64,000 nucleotides of DNA from Carposina sasakii (lineage: Eukaryota > Arthropoda > Insecta > Lepidoptera > Carposinidae). Below the pieces are notes generated by a model. That model had not been told where the DNA came from. It saw nothing but the letters and a program-made list of their open reading frames with translations, and did not search any database. Positions within the stretch are counted from its first letter, which is position 1. The number at the start of each line of letters is the position of its first letter. The translations under genes and the position numbers were made by a program. Shown piece by piece: positions 46,840-58,739 of this stretch. The DNA lies in contig CP053148.1 of the NCBI GenBank assembly GCA_014607495.2, forward strand, positions 14,012,001 to 14,076,000, in the 5' to 3' direction.

Positions 46840-47980
46840 CTAGTGGCCCGTCCTCGTTTTGCTTCGGCACATATCCTCTAAAATTTGAAATTCCAGTTTG
46901 TTCCGTTTCCGTGGGAATTTCGGAAAATCCGTTCTTAGTGCTTCCTCGCACTCCCTAACGAATAAACATGCCCGATTTCTGATTTATATGTATAGCGCTG
47001 TTCGTAAAAAAATAGAATTCCCGTTTGTAACGTTCTGGTGGATATTTCGATAAAATTGGGTTTTAATGTTTGTCCAGTTCCCGTGGGAATTACGGGAAAT
47101 CCGTTCTTTGTGCTCCCTAGCAGTCCCTAATGTACAATTTTCTATTTCAACTTATTTCATAGTTATAACCGTTCCCATGGGAATTTCGGGAAATACGTTA
47201 TTAGTGGTCTCTTAACCTAACGCACATACACACCAAATTTTATTTTATTTGGCGGAAAAAGCTGGAAGAGAGTGGATGCATTTTATTTGTTAAATTAAAA
47301 ATGTATTTGTATCTGTCCGTTTCTTCGTGGGCTCATATAGGTATTTTTGACTAATTTTACACTCGTTTTAAGGATTTTCCCGACGTTTCCATTCATCATC
47401 ATTATCATTCATCATAAATTCAGAAATCATCAGTATTGGCTGTATGGATGCTGTATTCCTTATGCCCTTTCTTCGGGATTAACAAAAAAAATCTGTCATG
47501 TTGAGGTCATGTCATCTGTACGTTACAGAATAATGAATACCCCAGTACCCGTGATGATCACGCACACTTTTGAAGCAACTTTTAGTAGGTCAAATTTTTA
47601 CAACCTATTTACTGTATTTAAAAAACTGATAATATTTTATCGATTTGGCAATAATCGGCGGGTAAGAAGAGCGGAAAATGCGGGTTTTTTGACTCGTTTT
47701 TGCTTCACTACCCGGAACTCCCGGGGACTTGTTATTCTATGGTGTATGTCAAATATACTATACCTCCATGCGTCAAATGGTTAAAAAAATTGTATTTCAT
47801 TCATATTTATTTCAGCCCAGTGGAAATTATGCGAAACCGTATAGCCTATAATCATCCAGGTCCAAAAAGGATTCTAACGGTGGAAGAATTTTTGAAATCG
47901 GTCCAATAGTTTCGGAGCATATTCGCTGTAAATAAACAAACAAACAATCAATGTTTACCTCTTTATAATATTAGTATAGA
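46840..47980 (-). mobile_element. Complete non-autonomous Helitron, minus strand (1141 bp)
   Basis: Read on the minus strand it starts TCTATACTAATATTATAAAG (at 47980), preceded by A, and ends GGACGGGCCACTAG (46840), followed by T. Inside are a (GTTT)n-like tract, the segment shared with 16.7-17.2 kb, a middle region with GGAAACGTCGGGAAAATCC, and several 100-130-bp blocks around GGGAACTGGACAAAC and GGTAGGGAG-like motifs near the 3' end. It encodes no Rep-helicase. As the best preserved copy it serves as the reference for the palindromic and interrupted copies. Confidence 0.85.
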
Positions 47981-48359
47981 TTTACATTGGGTCGTTGATA
48001 TCTCACCACTTAGAGTAATTTGAGGTTATTAGGTTTACTTGATCTACTACAATGTTTCCCCGCTGAATTTATGAAAATAAACAAAGTAAAAAATATTAGG
48101 TCAAGCATGTTTTTATTAATATTTACGCCGGTAATAGCTGTGAATAAATAATTATCACGGATAAATAAATTTAGCACCTAGTTCCCATAATTACATATGC
48201 TCTGACCATTCAAAGTAACAAGTCAATTCAAATGAAGTCTGGATTTACTAATGTAATTAAAAGAATAGTGAGTAGCCAAGCACAGTTAGATAATTCTAAT
48301 GTAATTAAAGATTCGGCTTGCGATCGTTTGTTAAGCATAAGTGTACTGTATAATGAACG

Positions 48360-48489
48360 TGCGCGCGCCTGTTGCCATATTTGAAATTGAATAGGTTAGG
48401 CGCTGGCACGGTAGGGCACGGGGCCTGCACAGTAATGCCGCGGCCGCGCGCCAAGAGCTGCGCAAGAGTGTCCGCGAGTGTCTAGTGCT
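48360..48489 (+). promoter_or_regulatory. trio: CpG-rich promoter / 5' UTR of the third internal trio start
   Basis: This is an isolated island (GCCGCGGCCGCGCGCCAAGA around 48437) in AT-rich intron, ending just before ATG 48490. An in-frame TAA at 48433 limits the frame upstream. No TATA box is evident. Confidence 0.5.
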
Positions 48490-48505
48490 ATGGGCAAACA
48501 CAACG
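48490..48505 (+). CDS. trio: trio alternative first exon 3 (MGKHN, phase 1 out)
   Basis: ATG GGC AAA CAC AAC G is followed by a GTAATA donor. The ATG has G at -3 and G at +4 and is the first in-frame ATG after the upstream stop. The phase-1 end fits the acceptor at 63154 (giving MGKHN-Glu-Ala-Ala). It would produce the shortest product, almost directly the linker plus GEF2. A five-codon exon has no statistical weight of its own. The support is its position at the downstream edge of a CpG island plus phase agreement, which has a one-in-three chance by luck. Confidence 0.45.
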
Positions 48506-48894
48506 GTAATAACTGGCGCGCGCTGCATCCGAATCTTAGAAGAGTTGTATCCGTAAATCGGTCATACCAATATCCATGAGTACTTGATATATTTACGTAG
48601 AGATTAGTGTCCGATTAATTAAGGATTGGGATGCAACGGCTCTATAAGTGTCTTTGTAGTCACGTCACAGGCTTTCGCATGCAGGTCTCAAGCTCATCTG
48701 TTTGTCGGAGTCATTGTTTTATAATTATTGTGTTATGCTGTATGCAGGAATGTATCTATATTATAAAATGAGTATCATTTTCCGTTTCTCTCTAATACAC
48801 AGTTAATTGTTGTTTTTACTAGTTGCGGTTAAAGGCGTTGTTTTGAATTTCAGTGCTAATGACATTTTTTTATTCAAATGTTTGATTACAAACT

Positions 48895-49040
48895 GAATTA
48901 TAAAATGATTAATAAAGAAATGGAAAAAATTCCTGATCCGGGTGGCAATCGAACCCACGACCTCTGTATTCCGTGCCAGCGCTCTTACCACTGAGTCACC
49001 GGGTCAATTACTCGGATGACGAATTTTACCATCTCTTTTT
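48895..49040 (-). mobile_element. tRNA-derived SINE, copy 2
   Basis: Minus strand GACCCGGTGACTCAGTGGTA (A box) and GTGGGTTCGATTGCCACCCG (B box) lie about 70 bp apart, with the same leader and tail as 44545-44690. It is diverged from that copy by several substitutions. Confidence 0.75.
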
Positions 49041-49049
49041 GAAATTACT

Positions 49050-50050
49050 TCACTATAGCTTGGGGTAATTTTTTATTTTTAGTTAGAGATTAAATAATTA
49101 ATAAATTACTTTTCTGTGTATCAGTGAGGGTTTAATGGAGCGTGCATTGGGATTGAGTCTGCCGGAGTGTCCAAGTCCTCGTGACATTTGTTTTGAGTGT
49201 CCCTTTGAAAGTTCCCACCTCTAATTGTATGTTCGCACGCACCATTCAACTCGAACTTTAACACCTAATTTGGCACAATCCCCGTATTATACTGATGCTA
49301 TTTAATTAGAATATCAGTGGTAATGCAAGTACACTTATATAGGTATTTGTATAGAGCTAAATGCATTAATTAGGTTTGAACTATCAAAACGAGGTGGCGC
49401 ATCATGGTATGGGATAAGATGAGAGATAACGTATGAGATAAGTCTGCCACTTTCTAATATTATCTCATGATACCAAGCACGTACCCACTAGAGGGGGATG
49501 ATTGCTATTTTGCTAGAAAACATATTCCGACAAATGACACTCTGCACTGGTCTGCATTGGTCTGATCAGTTGAGTGTGTTGAGATAGTTGTGAGACATTC
49601 TGTATTGAGTCTCAGGATGACATGTCGATAGATAAAACTGATTTATTTATACATTAAAGTTTCACATCATTTGATTAAAATTTGTAGAGTATGACGAATA
49701 GGTAGAATCCAATTATTGTGTCGCCGCGCAGCCGCCGCTGAATTTTCAATGAACTTTATGGAAAGTGGTGTGTTTAGTTACATAACACTTTATTACCTTA
49801 CGCCTCAGATCCTCTCTCACTTTGTAAAGTTTCGGAAATCTTCACCGAAACTTTTATTATTTACTTTCTTTCTAGTTGAGATGAGCGAACAAATTATATT
49901 AAGATTTTATTCGGTGCACCTTCAACTTTTTCTTAAATTAAACAGGAGCCTAGTTTGTATTTATCTTATTCACTATACTAATAACATGCAATTCTTTCTT
50001 CTTTGTGTAAAAGAAAATTAATTCCTTAGACACAGTTCGTTCTGTAAGTT
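49050..50050. other. Intron, nothing recognised
   Basis: AT-rich DNA. A small GC patch at 49723-49740 has no start or splice context worth annotating. Confidence 0.5.
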
Positions 50051-50051
50051 A

Positions 50052-50484
50052 AAAAACGGCCAAGTGCGAATCAGATTCGCGAACGAAGGGTTCCGAACCA
50101 TTAAACTAGGAAAACAACTGTAGGTAATACACAAATTTCATATTGTAACCTTTTTTGTATGGGAGCCCCCCTTAAATATTTATTTTATTTTTTATTATTA
50201 CAGTAAATAAAACTGAGTATTTTGCGAATATTTTAAGTATCTACCTAATGCCATTATTGATGTCGAGGAAAAAAGGGCAAAAAAATCGCGTCTGTTGTAT
50301 AGGGGCCCCCTTAAATATTTATTTTCTTTGTTGTTAACATTTGTTGTTATAGCGGCAAAAAATACAAAATTCGCGGTTCTTGAGATACAGCTTGAGGATA
50401 GCCACACGGAAGAACAGACAGATAGACAGCGAAGTCTTAGTAATAGGTTTTTACCCTTTGGGTACAGAACGCTAAAAAAGAATG
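50052..50484 (+). repeat. Dispersed insect repeat (AAAACGGCCAAGTGCGAATC)
   Basis: It starts AAAAACGGCCAAGTGCGAAT and ends GGTACAGAACGCTAAAAAAG, a start and end that I know as a common interspersed repeat of Lepidoptera. The interior has twice-repeated TATGGGAGCCCCC / TAGGGGCCCCC with CTTAAATATTTATTTT. It is non-coding here. Confidence 0.6.
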
Positions 50485-50519
50485 CAAACTGCTGATCTTG
50501 TAATTGATTATTTACAAAG

Positions 50520-51360
50520 AACAAGGGTAAACGAAACGTTCTTTTGCTGCTCGATGCTTGGTATTTTCTTTACCTTTGTAAATGCCCAATGTTTAGTGGG
50601 TTTTCATTTAGAATGATTACAGAACTAAACATGTAGAGATAGAGATATGTCAACGGAACAAATGAATGTCCCCACCGAAACGTGCGCGACGCGGATTGCG
50701 TCGATACATGGCTATTTTTGTTTTTTATATTATTTTAATCCACAAAGATGTGTGTCATATTTTTGTGAAGCACATTTATTTATAAACAAAAAGTTGAGAC
50801 ACTTTAGCTATTATGAATCGTGCCATTGATCGCATTTAATGTGATAAAATATTTCGATAGAAATTATTTTCAATAATTTACTCTAAATACCTTGTAGAAT
50901 TTAAAAAAAAAACCATTCTACTTTACTAACTTACGAGTATTATTAACCTTTAGATAAAAGTACCTAATGAATGGTGAAATTACAAGAACAGATAATACTC
51001 ACCTGTTATTATATAATAATCGTAATAAATAATTGATATGCAAATATTGGCAACCAATGGCACACGAAATCAACCTACCCAATAGTATCTTAGTAAGATC
51101 AGTCAGCGTTAATGGAACTGGTGGCCAGGAGCAATTATTGCTTAGTAACTAACGGAATATTAGTCACAGCTTCCTAATACCAAATAAAAGCAAATTATCC
51201 ATCTGTAACGTATTAATCGAATATCGAAATCTACTTTCTAATATGACGGATTTAAATGGAGAGTGCACGGTGCACAGTACAGAGAAATATGAAATACGGA
51301 TTGCATTTCCAAATATCGAACTACCTTCTAACGGATATTACTTTCAGCAATTTGAATTTA
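50520..51360. other. Intron, nothing recognised
   Basis: AT-rich stretch without repeats shared inside the window. Confidence 0.5.
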
Positions 51361-51372
51361 TTATATCTTAAA

Positions 51373-51835
51373 CTAGTGGGCCGCACTCGATTTGCTTCAG
51401 TACATTTCCTTAACGTATTAATTTGCTATAGAGGTCACCTACGGCTACTTGAAATTTAGAATTCCTGTATTCACTGGCACTTATATGCCAATTTTCATCT
51501 ATTTGTGTCAAGCGGTTTTCCTATAAATTTGGCATTTGTTTCCAGATTATTTCGTTCCCGTGGGAATTTCGGGAAACCAGAACATACATACCAAATTTTA
51601 TCTTTGTACGTCAAAAGGTTTATTTTTTATATTGAATTAAGTTTTGTTCCGGTCCAGTGAAAATTTCGGTAAAATGTGAAATTCCTGTTTGCCCAGTTCC
51701 CATGGAAATTTCGGGAAATCCGTTCTAAATGCCTCTTATACTCCCTGACGAGCATACATACCAAATTTTATCCTTATATGTCAAACGGTTTAAATTTTTT
51801 GTACTGAATTCGCATTTGTTCCAGCCCATCACCTA
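51373..51835 (-). mobile_element. Helitron 3' half, minus strand, 5' truncated
   Basis: CTAGTGGGCCGCACTCG is the reversed 3' end. It is followed by the TTCCCGTGGGAATTTCGGG blocks (51554 and diverged repeats at about 51700) seen in the other members. Similarity fades at about 51835. Confidence 0.6.
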
Positions 51836-51839
51836 CAAG

Positions 51840-52980
51840 TTAGGCTGGGATTTTAGCACTAATTTATAGCATGAATGAATAATGGTACATCGTAAAAACT
51901 AGGCAACCGATATCTAGCTAATTCTGCCCTGATGACAAAGGAAAGCAAGCGAGGAAGACCGACAAGGCCGAACAAGCGCTAACGCGCACTAATTGCCCTC
52001 CGGAGCCATCAGTCCACTTTTCCTATCTTTTTGCAACCGCCCTGTCTACCAATATACACCACAATATAGGAAAATTTAGCATACCGGCCATAGAATACGG
52101 TTCAGATACAGAAAGCGAACTGCGCAAAAACATTGACGGTCTTAATAATATCGTCCACTGAGACTTTTCTATACAAAAAACTCGGATGAGAAAAAAGCTT
52201 TTTTTAATTTCCGATCTGTAAGTGGAAACTGGCGTAATGTTTAGTTGATCTCTGAAAGGGATGCAATAGAAAAAATCATTGACTGCAATTCTAGATTTTC
52301 AATAGCCTTTATTAAAACCATATACGATACATAGAGGTAGGCCCGCACAGTTCCTGTAAATATAAACTATCGATTTTACAACTAAAAATACCTAAATGAA
52401 CCGTACATTGCGTTGCTGATGTTGATTTCAGTGTCCCGCGAAATGAAATCGCGCAATGTAATCCTATTTTGATTGCTTTGTGAGATTAGTCTCTGGTTGA
52501 ATCCGATATATGGGTGTAATTGTTTTCTAACGCATTGTTATGTCTAAATTGCTAGTAACGGAAGGGTTCTGGGTTCGAATACTGGATGACGCAAATATTT
52601 ATGTGGGAAATTTGTACTTGAGATTTGGATATTATGTTTTTGGTGCGACATATATTATTTGAAAACATAATACTTCTTCAAATGTCGGGATCCCCTAGCT
52701 TATTCGGCAATGGTTGTCGGTGTGATTCTGTGACGTCACTCCAACGGAATTCAACCTTAACATTGCAGATTAGATCTGCAGACGCCTCATGTTGTTAAAT
52801 ATAACTTCTCACTCGAATAGTACCGCATTATCTAATTTTATTGCGTACCTTATTTTTTATCGCACGACTGCCCATCTGGGCATCTGACCAGGCATGCCTG
52901 CAGACGATTAGAACTCAGACACTAATAATTAAGTTTTATAAATGAAATTGTATTAGGCGTTACAATTCGGAAGTTCAAAC
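51840..52980. other. Intron, nothing firm
   Basis: No supported feature. One tRNA-B-box-like word (GGGTTCGAATACTGG) at about 52571 may be a SINE scrap. Confidence 0.4.
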
Positions 52981-53397
52981 ATTCACTATGGGTGCGCCCA
53001 CCACCGGGCCCTACACCCTCCACCGACCCTCGGATCTGATAACTCATAATTGCGAAAACAGGCACTTGCACTAACTACAATCGCCACGAGAAACCAGACC
53101 CGAGCGCTCAGCATGCAAGACGATACATTGCACTATTCCGAAATAAAAAACTAGATAAATAATCCACATATGTTTCGCCAACAACCGTGGCATCCTCAGG
53201 ATTATAGAACTTAGTAAATTAGTAAAACACTAATTATTATGAACCTCTAAAACCCAACACATTCAATGAATAAATGAATGTTAGTTTCTCGTGGCGATTG
53301 TAGTTAGTGCAAGTGCCTGTTTTCGCAATTATGAGTTATCAGATCCGAGGGTCGGTGGAGGGTGTAGGGCCCGGTGGTGGGCGCACCCATAGTGAAT
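52981..53397. mobile_element. Foldback element with perfect 114-bp inverted repeats
   Basis: 52981-53094 (ATTCACTATGGGTGCGCCCA ... GCCACGAGAAAC) is repeated exactly inverted at 53284-53397. No mismatch was found. The loop is 189 bp. Arms are GC-richer than the surroundings. No open frame exists. A 12-bp direct repeat AATAATTAAGTT occurs at 52924-52935 and 53395-53406, adjoining the right arm but 45 bp away from the left one. Confidence 0.9.
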
Positions 53398-53409
53398 AAT
53401 TAAGTTGCC

Positions 53410-54580
53410 TTGCATGAGTTGTGCGAGTAGCTGTAGTTGGGACTATAAAATAAAAATAAATATAAAAATCGATTTACTCTCCAACACTGATCCTAGCTTG
53501 ATTGTCATTTTTATGGATAACCATCGTGACGCATTGCATCTCTAGTTACCGCACACACGTTAGTTTTCCGTTGGGTATTTATCCGAATAAGAGTGAGAGC
53601 AGTTCAAAATGTGTATGTATAGGTATGATTCGAGGGTTGGTAAACGCCTGATTAGATAAGCTGTTGATATTTTTGGGGCCACGCGAATCAAATTATGGTC
53701 ATTCAAGTGAATTACGCTGCGTCTGACACAAGAGTAAACAACATGACTTCACGGAGCTTTGAGTAGAATCATGTGTGTTGACTATCGCCGTGCTTGCTGT
53801 CAAGGACATGACGTTATGTTCGCACAACGGCCCACTGTTCCCGATTCCATTCGCCATTAGCCAGACGCCGTCTTCCGTCTACGTCACCGCGCGATGAATT
53901 ACTCCTGTGTTTTGGCTTCTTACATTTTATGCGGCTCGTGGAGCGTTATGCTCCGGAGCTGTCTGGCGAGCGGTTTTGAATGTTCACGTGTGAATTGCAG
54001 TTTATGAGCAACTTCGTGAGTTACTCGTAGGTCTAACAACAACCAGCTTGCCTCCAGTCACAGGGAATTTTATGTGTACATAGTGATTTTCATATTGACA
54101 TAATGTGTTTAATTTCTCATCCGTTTCGGCTGGTTCACTCGTAGTGAACACTTGCAAACGTAGCATCATAACTAAGCAATTGCTTGAGTATAAATGTGAA
54201 AATGAGAGCCAAGTTCCAACGACAAAAGAAGTGATATCAGGACGTTAATATCCAACTAACCGTTTGATAAGTGTTTATGAAATTTGGAGCACATATCAAT
54301 TTCGCAAGCCTCAATATGTGAGACAAATTTGACAAGTTTACATGAAACAGTTTTTGAATTATGAGGGTGTCAAAAGTGGACACACGGTGCTGCTCGCCAG
54401 TTCTGCTTGCTGGAACTTTGGCTTGACACGCTACCGCGTGTCTAGATTATTTATTACTTTTTCTTCTTTATGGATACTGGTGTAGAACTACGGACCGTGA
54501 AATAGAAATACCTTATTTAGATATACAATGAATTTATGCCACTTCTAAAATATTATGTATACAGATTTGCTATTCCACTC
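53410..54580. other. Intron, nothing recognised
   Basis: No recurring motif, exon or RNA gene supported. Confidence 0.5.
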
Positions 54581-54584
54581 TATA

Positions 54585-54838
54585 CAGGATGTATCAGAAA
54601 GGGTATGTTAAGCGAAAAGCTATGTAAATAGACCACTATAGAGAACCTATTTCCAAAATTTGAGACTCGAAATCAAGTGTTTATTTTTCATAATTGTATG
54701 AACATTTCTAAGTTGTTTAGGAATTTTTCATACTATCTAAAAAAGTAAACATGTGATTTCGAGTTTGAAATTTTGTAGATAGGTTCCTTTTAGTGGGCTA
54801 TTTACATAGCTTTTCGCTTAACATACCGCTTTTGTATA
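54585..54838. mobile_element. TIR family E, copy 1 (254 bp palindromic MITE)
   Basis: Left TATCAGAAAGGGTATGTTAA and GCGAAAAGCTATGTAAATAG are inverted at the right as CTATTTACATAGCTTTTCGC and TTAACATACC. The interior is also palindromic (AACCTATTTCCAAAATTTGA against ATTTTGTAGATAGGTT). Four related copies lie within the next 3.5 kb. Confidence 0.8.
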
Positions 54839-55370
54839 GACCATCTCACTCAATATTAGAGCTGCACGATTGGTTTTTGTCAGTGATGCCTTCAGTCACA
54901 ACTCACGCTTTTCATATAGTTCCGTTGGATGATACTATGTGTATCAATTTTCCGGGCAATGGCCAGGCCACGGCAGGTACTATGGCAGCCTACGCACTTG
55001 ATGCACGCCTTAATAGTTTTCTTGGTTACAAATAGATCGCACCGTGTCAGTGATGCTGTGCCTTCACGCAGCTCATTTAAATCGTCACACGTGGTCACTC
55101 GGAGCGAGAAAACGGTGAAAGCGTCAGATCTGGCCGTTTCACCGTTGCATAGTTCGCCGTTGGATGATGGCGCTGTAGTTACTATACGTGTATAAGACCT
55201 ACACATTTTCCGATTCCCACAGGATACTCAAACAATGTCTAAGTTCCGATGAATCAGGCATAGGAATTATTCAAAATGAAATCCGGGGACTCTATAGGTA
55301 CTATGTGGCGAAGCTGTTATGATCTATTTGGGGCGTTTTATGTTACGACAAACTGCAAATAACTGGCACT
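54839..55370. other. Unrecognised stretch, higher GC, overlapping short open frames
   Basis: It lies between two family E copies. Frames of 80-104 residues run on both strands but show no domain, splice-site pair or codon signature. Probably remnant of a mobile element. Confidence 0.35.
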
Positions 55371-55374
55371 AGTG

Positions 55375-55605
55375 ATGGCGTAAGCGAAATACTATAAAAA
55401 CAACCCACTGTAGATAACATATCCCGAAATTTTTTGCTAGTAATCGCGTTTATTTTTCAAGATTGTATGTTCATAATATTTAAGTGGGTTAGGTGTTCTC
55501 CATTTTGGACAAATAAATATGTTATTTTTTTCAAATTTTGGTGATAGGTTTTTTATAGTGGGTTATACAAGCTTTTCGGTACATACCCCTTTTGTTACAC
55601 CCTTT
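55375..55605. mobile_element. TIR family E, diverged copy 2
   Basis: Recognised by TAAGCGAAATACTATAAAAA at the left and TACAAGCTTTTCGGTACATA, CCCCTTTTGTTACACCCT at the right. It joins copy 3 at the CAGGG of 55606. Confidence 0.6.
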
Positions 55606-55846
55606 CAGGGTTAACAGAAAGGGTATTAAGCGAAAAGCTATATAAATAGCCCCTATAGAGAACCATCTGACTCGAAATCAATTTTTATTTTTCAAGATTG
55701 TATGAAAATTCCTGAGATATTTAAAAATTCTCCATCTATCGGGAAAAATAAACATGTGATTTCGATCTCAAATTTTGTGGATGTTCTCTATAGTGGGCTA
55801 TTTACATAGCTTCTTGCTTAACATACCCTTTTTGTTACACCCGTAT
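55606..55846. mobile_element. TIR family E, copy 3
   Basis: CAGGGTTAACAGAAAGGGTA at the left and CATACCCTTTTTGTTACACC at the right, with CTATTTACATAGCTTCTTGC inside. Confidence 0.75.
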
Positions 55847-55930
55847 ACACCACTGGGGGATATGGGCGTCTATTATGTAAATGTATATATTTCAAATTGT
55901 TTCGAACTAAATCCCTGTGCCCGCGAATCC

Positions 55931-56675
55931 CTAGCTGTCCCGCGACTTCGTCCGCGTGAAATAGTGATCCGGCAGCATTTTAAATTTTTTTAGGCTAATT
56001 AATTTGCAAGTAAAACACATTCATTAAAATAAGTTATTAGCTTATTTGTACATTTTTATATGCGACGTTTTTATACAGGCTGTAACAGAAAGGGTATGTT
56101 ATGAGCTTTTTTGCATATGGCGCGCAGTGCTTGGCAAGTTTCTTACTTAATTCTCTGTATTATAATAATAAAATAAAATAAACAGTATTTATTCTCCAAA
56201 ATCATAACTATGGAGAACCTATTTCCAAAATTTGAGACTCGAAATCACATTTTAATTTTTCAAGATTGTATGAAAATTCCTGAGATATTTAAAAATTCTC
56301 CATACTATCGGGAAAAAATTGTTTGTAATTGTTCTGTTCTATATTTTTATTTTCTGAGCCCAGCTTTTTTGTGTCATCACACAAAATTTTTCACCCCCTA
56401 TTTAGCCCCTTTAGGATTCTTTTACAAACTTTGAATGTCGTATTTATTTAAATGAAAAGCCTTTAAGTTTTAAGCTTCTAGCTTAAAAAATGACGTAATT
56501 TCCATACAAACTTTCATCCACTATTTCAACCCCTTACATCTCTTTTTTGATAAAAAGTAGCCTATGTTCTTTTCAGGCTCTACATCTCTGTACCAAATTT
56601 AATTTAAATCGGTGATTAGGCGTGATTGCGTAACACACAGACAGATGGTAACTTTCGCATTTATAATCCGAAGGA
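55931..56675 (-). mobile_element. Decayed Helitron, minus strand, containing a family E insertion
   Basis: CTAGCTGTCCCGCGACTTCG is a reversed 3' end with its GC hairpin. The opposite side shows the usual lepidopteran Helitron 5' region in reverse (TAACACACAGACAGATGGTA, TTTCGCATTTATAAT). Family E DNA at 56075-56312 lies between them. Confidence 0.55.
56075..56312. mobile_element. TIR family E, partial copy 4
   Basis: CAGGCTGTAACAGAAAGGGT is the left end. The right part has ATGGAGAACCTATTTCCAAA and CAAGATTGTATGAAAATTCC, and stops at about 56312. An unrelated ~100-bp segment lies between these blocks. Confidence 0.6.
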
Positions 56676-56846
56676 AGAATTTGAAGATCATACTTTAATA
56701 ACTTTGGGGTAGAAGAGTTATAAATAATAATGTGTATTTCCCAATTGCAACCAAACCGACATAGTTATTTGTTTACGATATTTTTAATTGCACAACAAAT
56801 AAATAATCGCCCTCAATTTAATCTCATCTTTTATATCTTTATTACA

Positions 56847-57010
56847 TAAATACATCATATAATCACGCCTTTTCTCGGGGTAGGCATACCAAGGGCCGGA
56901 ACCACATGGTGCCACTTCTGCAAATTTTGTGGGTATAGTTGAGATATACAAGTTCGGTTAGTAGTGGGCCTACAAAACATCAAGACCCTCTTGTTCCTCT
57001 ACTCTGGCCC
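56847..57010 (+). mobile_element. Family B short retroelement, decayed copy 5
   Basis: ATAATCACGCCTTTTCTCGG, GGTAGGCATACCAAGGGCCG and CAAGACCCTCTTGTTCCTCT mark a copy with several small deletions. Confidence 0.65.
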
Positions 57011-57384
57011 TTTATATACTTTTTACAGCAATTAAATTATTTTAGTACAAAATATGTTTTACAAAACAACTAGGATAATTCGAAAATACATAATATCAGC
57101 CCCAAAGTTTTCCTCAAATGCAAGACAAATTAATACCTTTTGGTACAAAAATACTACAATCTCATCATAAATACTGACTGCACATCAAATTCTGCACAAC
57201 TAGTATAAGACGAAACGTTTTGTCGGTGTAACAGTTCCCTTTTCACAATGATAAAAATAATAAGTTAGGTTAGGTTAGAGTATGACAAACAACGCACGAG
57301 CCGAGCGAGCGGAACGAGCGTGACGGCGCGCGGTGAAGTAGAATCGAATTGAGAAACGATTTTTTTTCCCACTCATTATGTTAT

Positions 57385-57680
57385 GTTTTGTTTATTTAAT
57401 TCGGCCTTAGAAAATGGCTTAAAAACAAAAATTTTAAATAATAAAAAATAATATGCTCAATAAGTTCAAAAACCTGTCAACCCTATAAAGGCAAAGTGAT
57501 CCAAAAAACACTATGTATAACATAACCAAAAGCCCATTTAACTAGACATCGCCCTATGGCGCGGAAAACAAAATTTCGATAATCAAAATAAAAAGATTTC
57601 CTCGAGTTATAAATTGTCGGAATCAACCATTAACTTGTTCAATTCCAATTTTTTCAAACCCTGTAAATTTTTAAATTTTT
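57385..57680 (+). mobile_element. TIR family D, internally deleted copy 6
   Basis: It has TTCGGCCTTAGAAAATGGCT, CAACCCTATAAAGG, CAAAAAACACTATGTATAAC and ATCGCCCTATGGCGCGGAAA in the family order, with many short deletions. Confidence 0.55.
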
Positions 57681-57887
57681 ACAATTTACGCAGTAAGCAA
57701 CCCAGTTACAAAATTTTACATGAAAGAAATTAAAATCCCGGCAATTAATCCCGAAATCAACCAGAATACGGATGGCGACAGAATAAGGACGTCCGCGGCA
57801 GATTGCGCTGGTTGCGGGGGGCGCCCCGCAGTTACGTTATCAACCCCCTCAAATCTAAAATGTCTATTAGCGCCTTAGAGTACGCCC

Positions 57888-58077
57888 ACTATGGAGAACT
57901 ATTTCCAAAATTTGAGACTCGAAATCACATTTTTATTTTTAAAGGAAAATTCCTGGATATTTAAAATTCTCCCACGGGAAAAAAAAATGTGACATCCAAA
58001 TTTTATGGATAGGTTCTCTATAGTGGGCTATTTACATAGCTTTTCGCTTAACACACCCTTTTTGTTACAACCTGTAT
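57888..58077. mobile_element. TIR family E, copy 5
   Basis: Right end TTACATAGCTTTTCGCTTAA, then CACACCCTTTTTGTTACAACCTG followed by TATA. The left part starts inside the family at ACTATGGAGAACTATTTCC. Confidence 0.7.
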
Positions 58078-58739
58078 ATTGGCAAACAGAATATTGGATA
58101 AAATGGGATGTGCTCTGGTGTTAGCATTACATACATACATTACACACACGACTTTGGTCGCAAAACTGGAGGATCACAAAGAGGATCCTATAGTCATGTT
58201 TAGCATAGCGAGGATACATAAAAATGATCAGTAACAAGTTATTAAATCATCGCTTAAAATCCTTAGTCGACTCTCACGTCATGCATTATGAGAGATTCCA
58301 TAGACGTATTCTAGTGAAGCAACGCATCAGCACAGGATCTTATTTCTTATTGAGCCTTATATTACCCCTCGTACAACCCCGCTGAAATGTCAGGTTTGCT
58401 TTCGAGTTTCGGATCATTTGTTTTGATAATTTATGGACTGATAACGCAAGCAAAGTAGGTAACGCGGTCCCTATTACCACAGAAACACAATACAGGATGT
58501 TCCGATTCCCCCACTCAATTAGGTAGTTCAGTAACGTTGTGCGCCCCTTTTGAGATTGTCGACATACTCTTCTTGACTCTTGTGAATAATAATCACCATA
58601 GTCCCTTTCGGCCAATACTCGTGACTAAACAAATACCTATTATAGAAATAATTAACTGGATAAAAAACCGAAGTAAGTGAAGGAATAGAGAGTGCACCTG
58701 TAGCGCACACACTATATCTCCACGGTCGGGGATTATTTT

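Noticed and set aside
54839..55206. Overlapping frames of 80-104 residues with Cys-rich words on the minus strand
   Set aside because: No recognisable domain, no paired splice sites, and flanked by MITEs on both sides.
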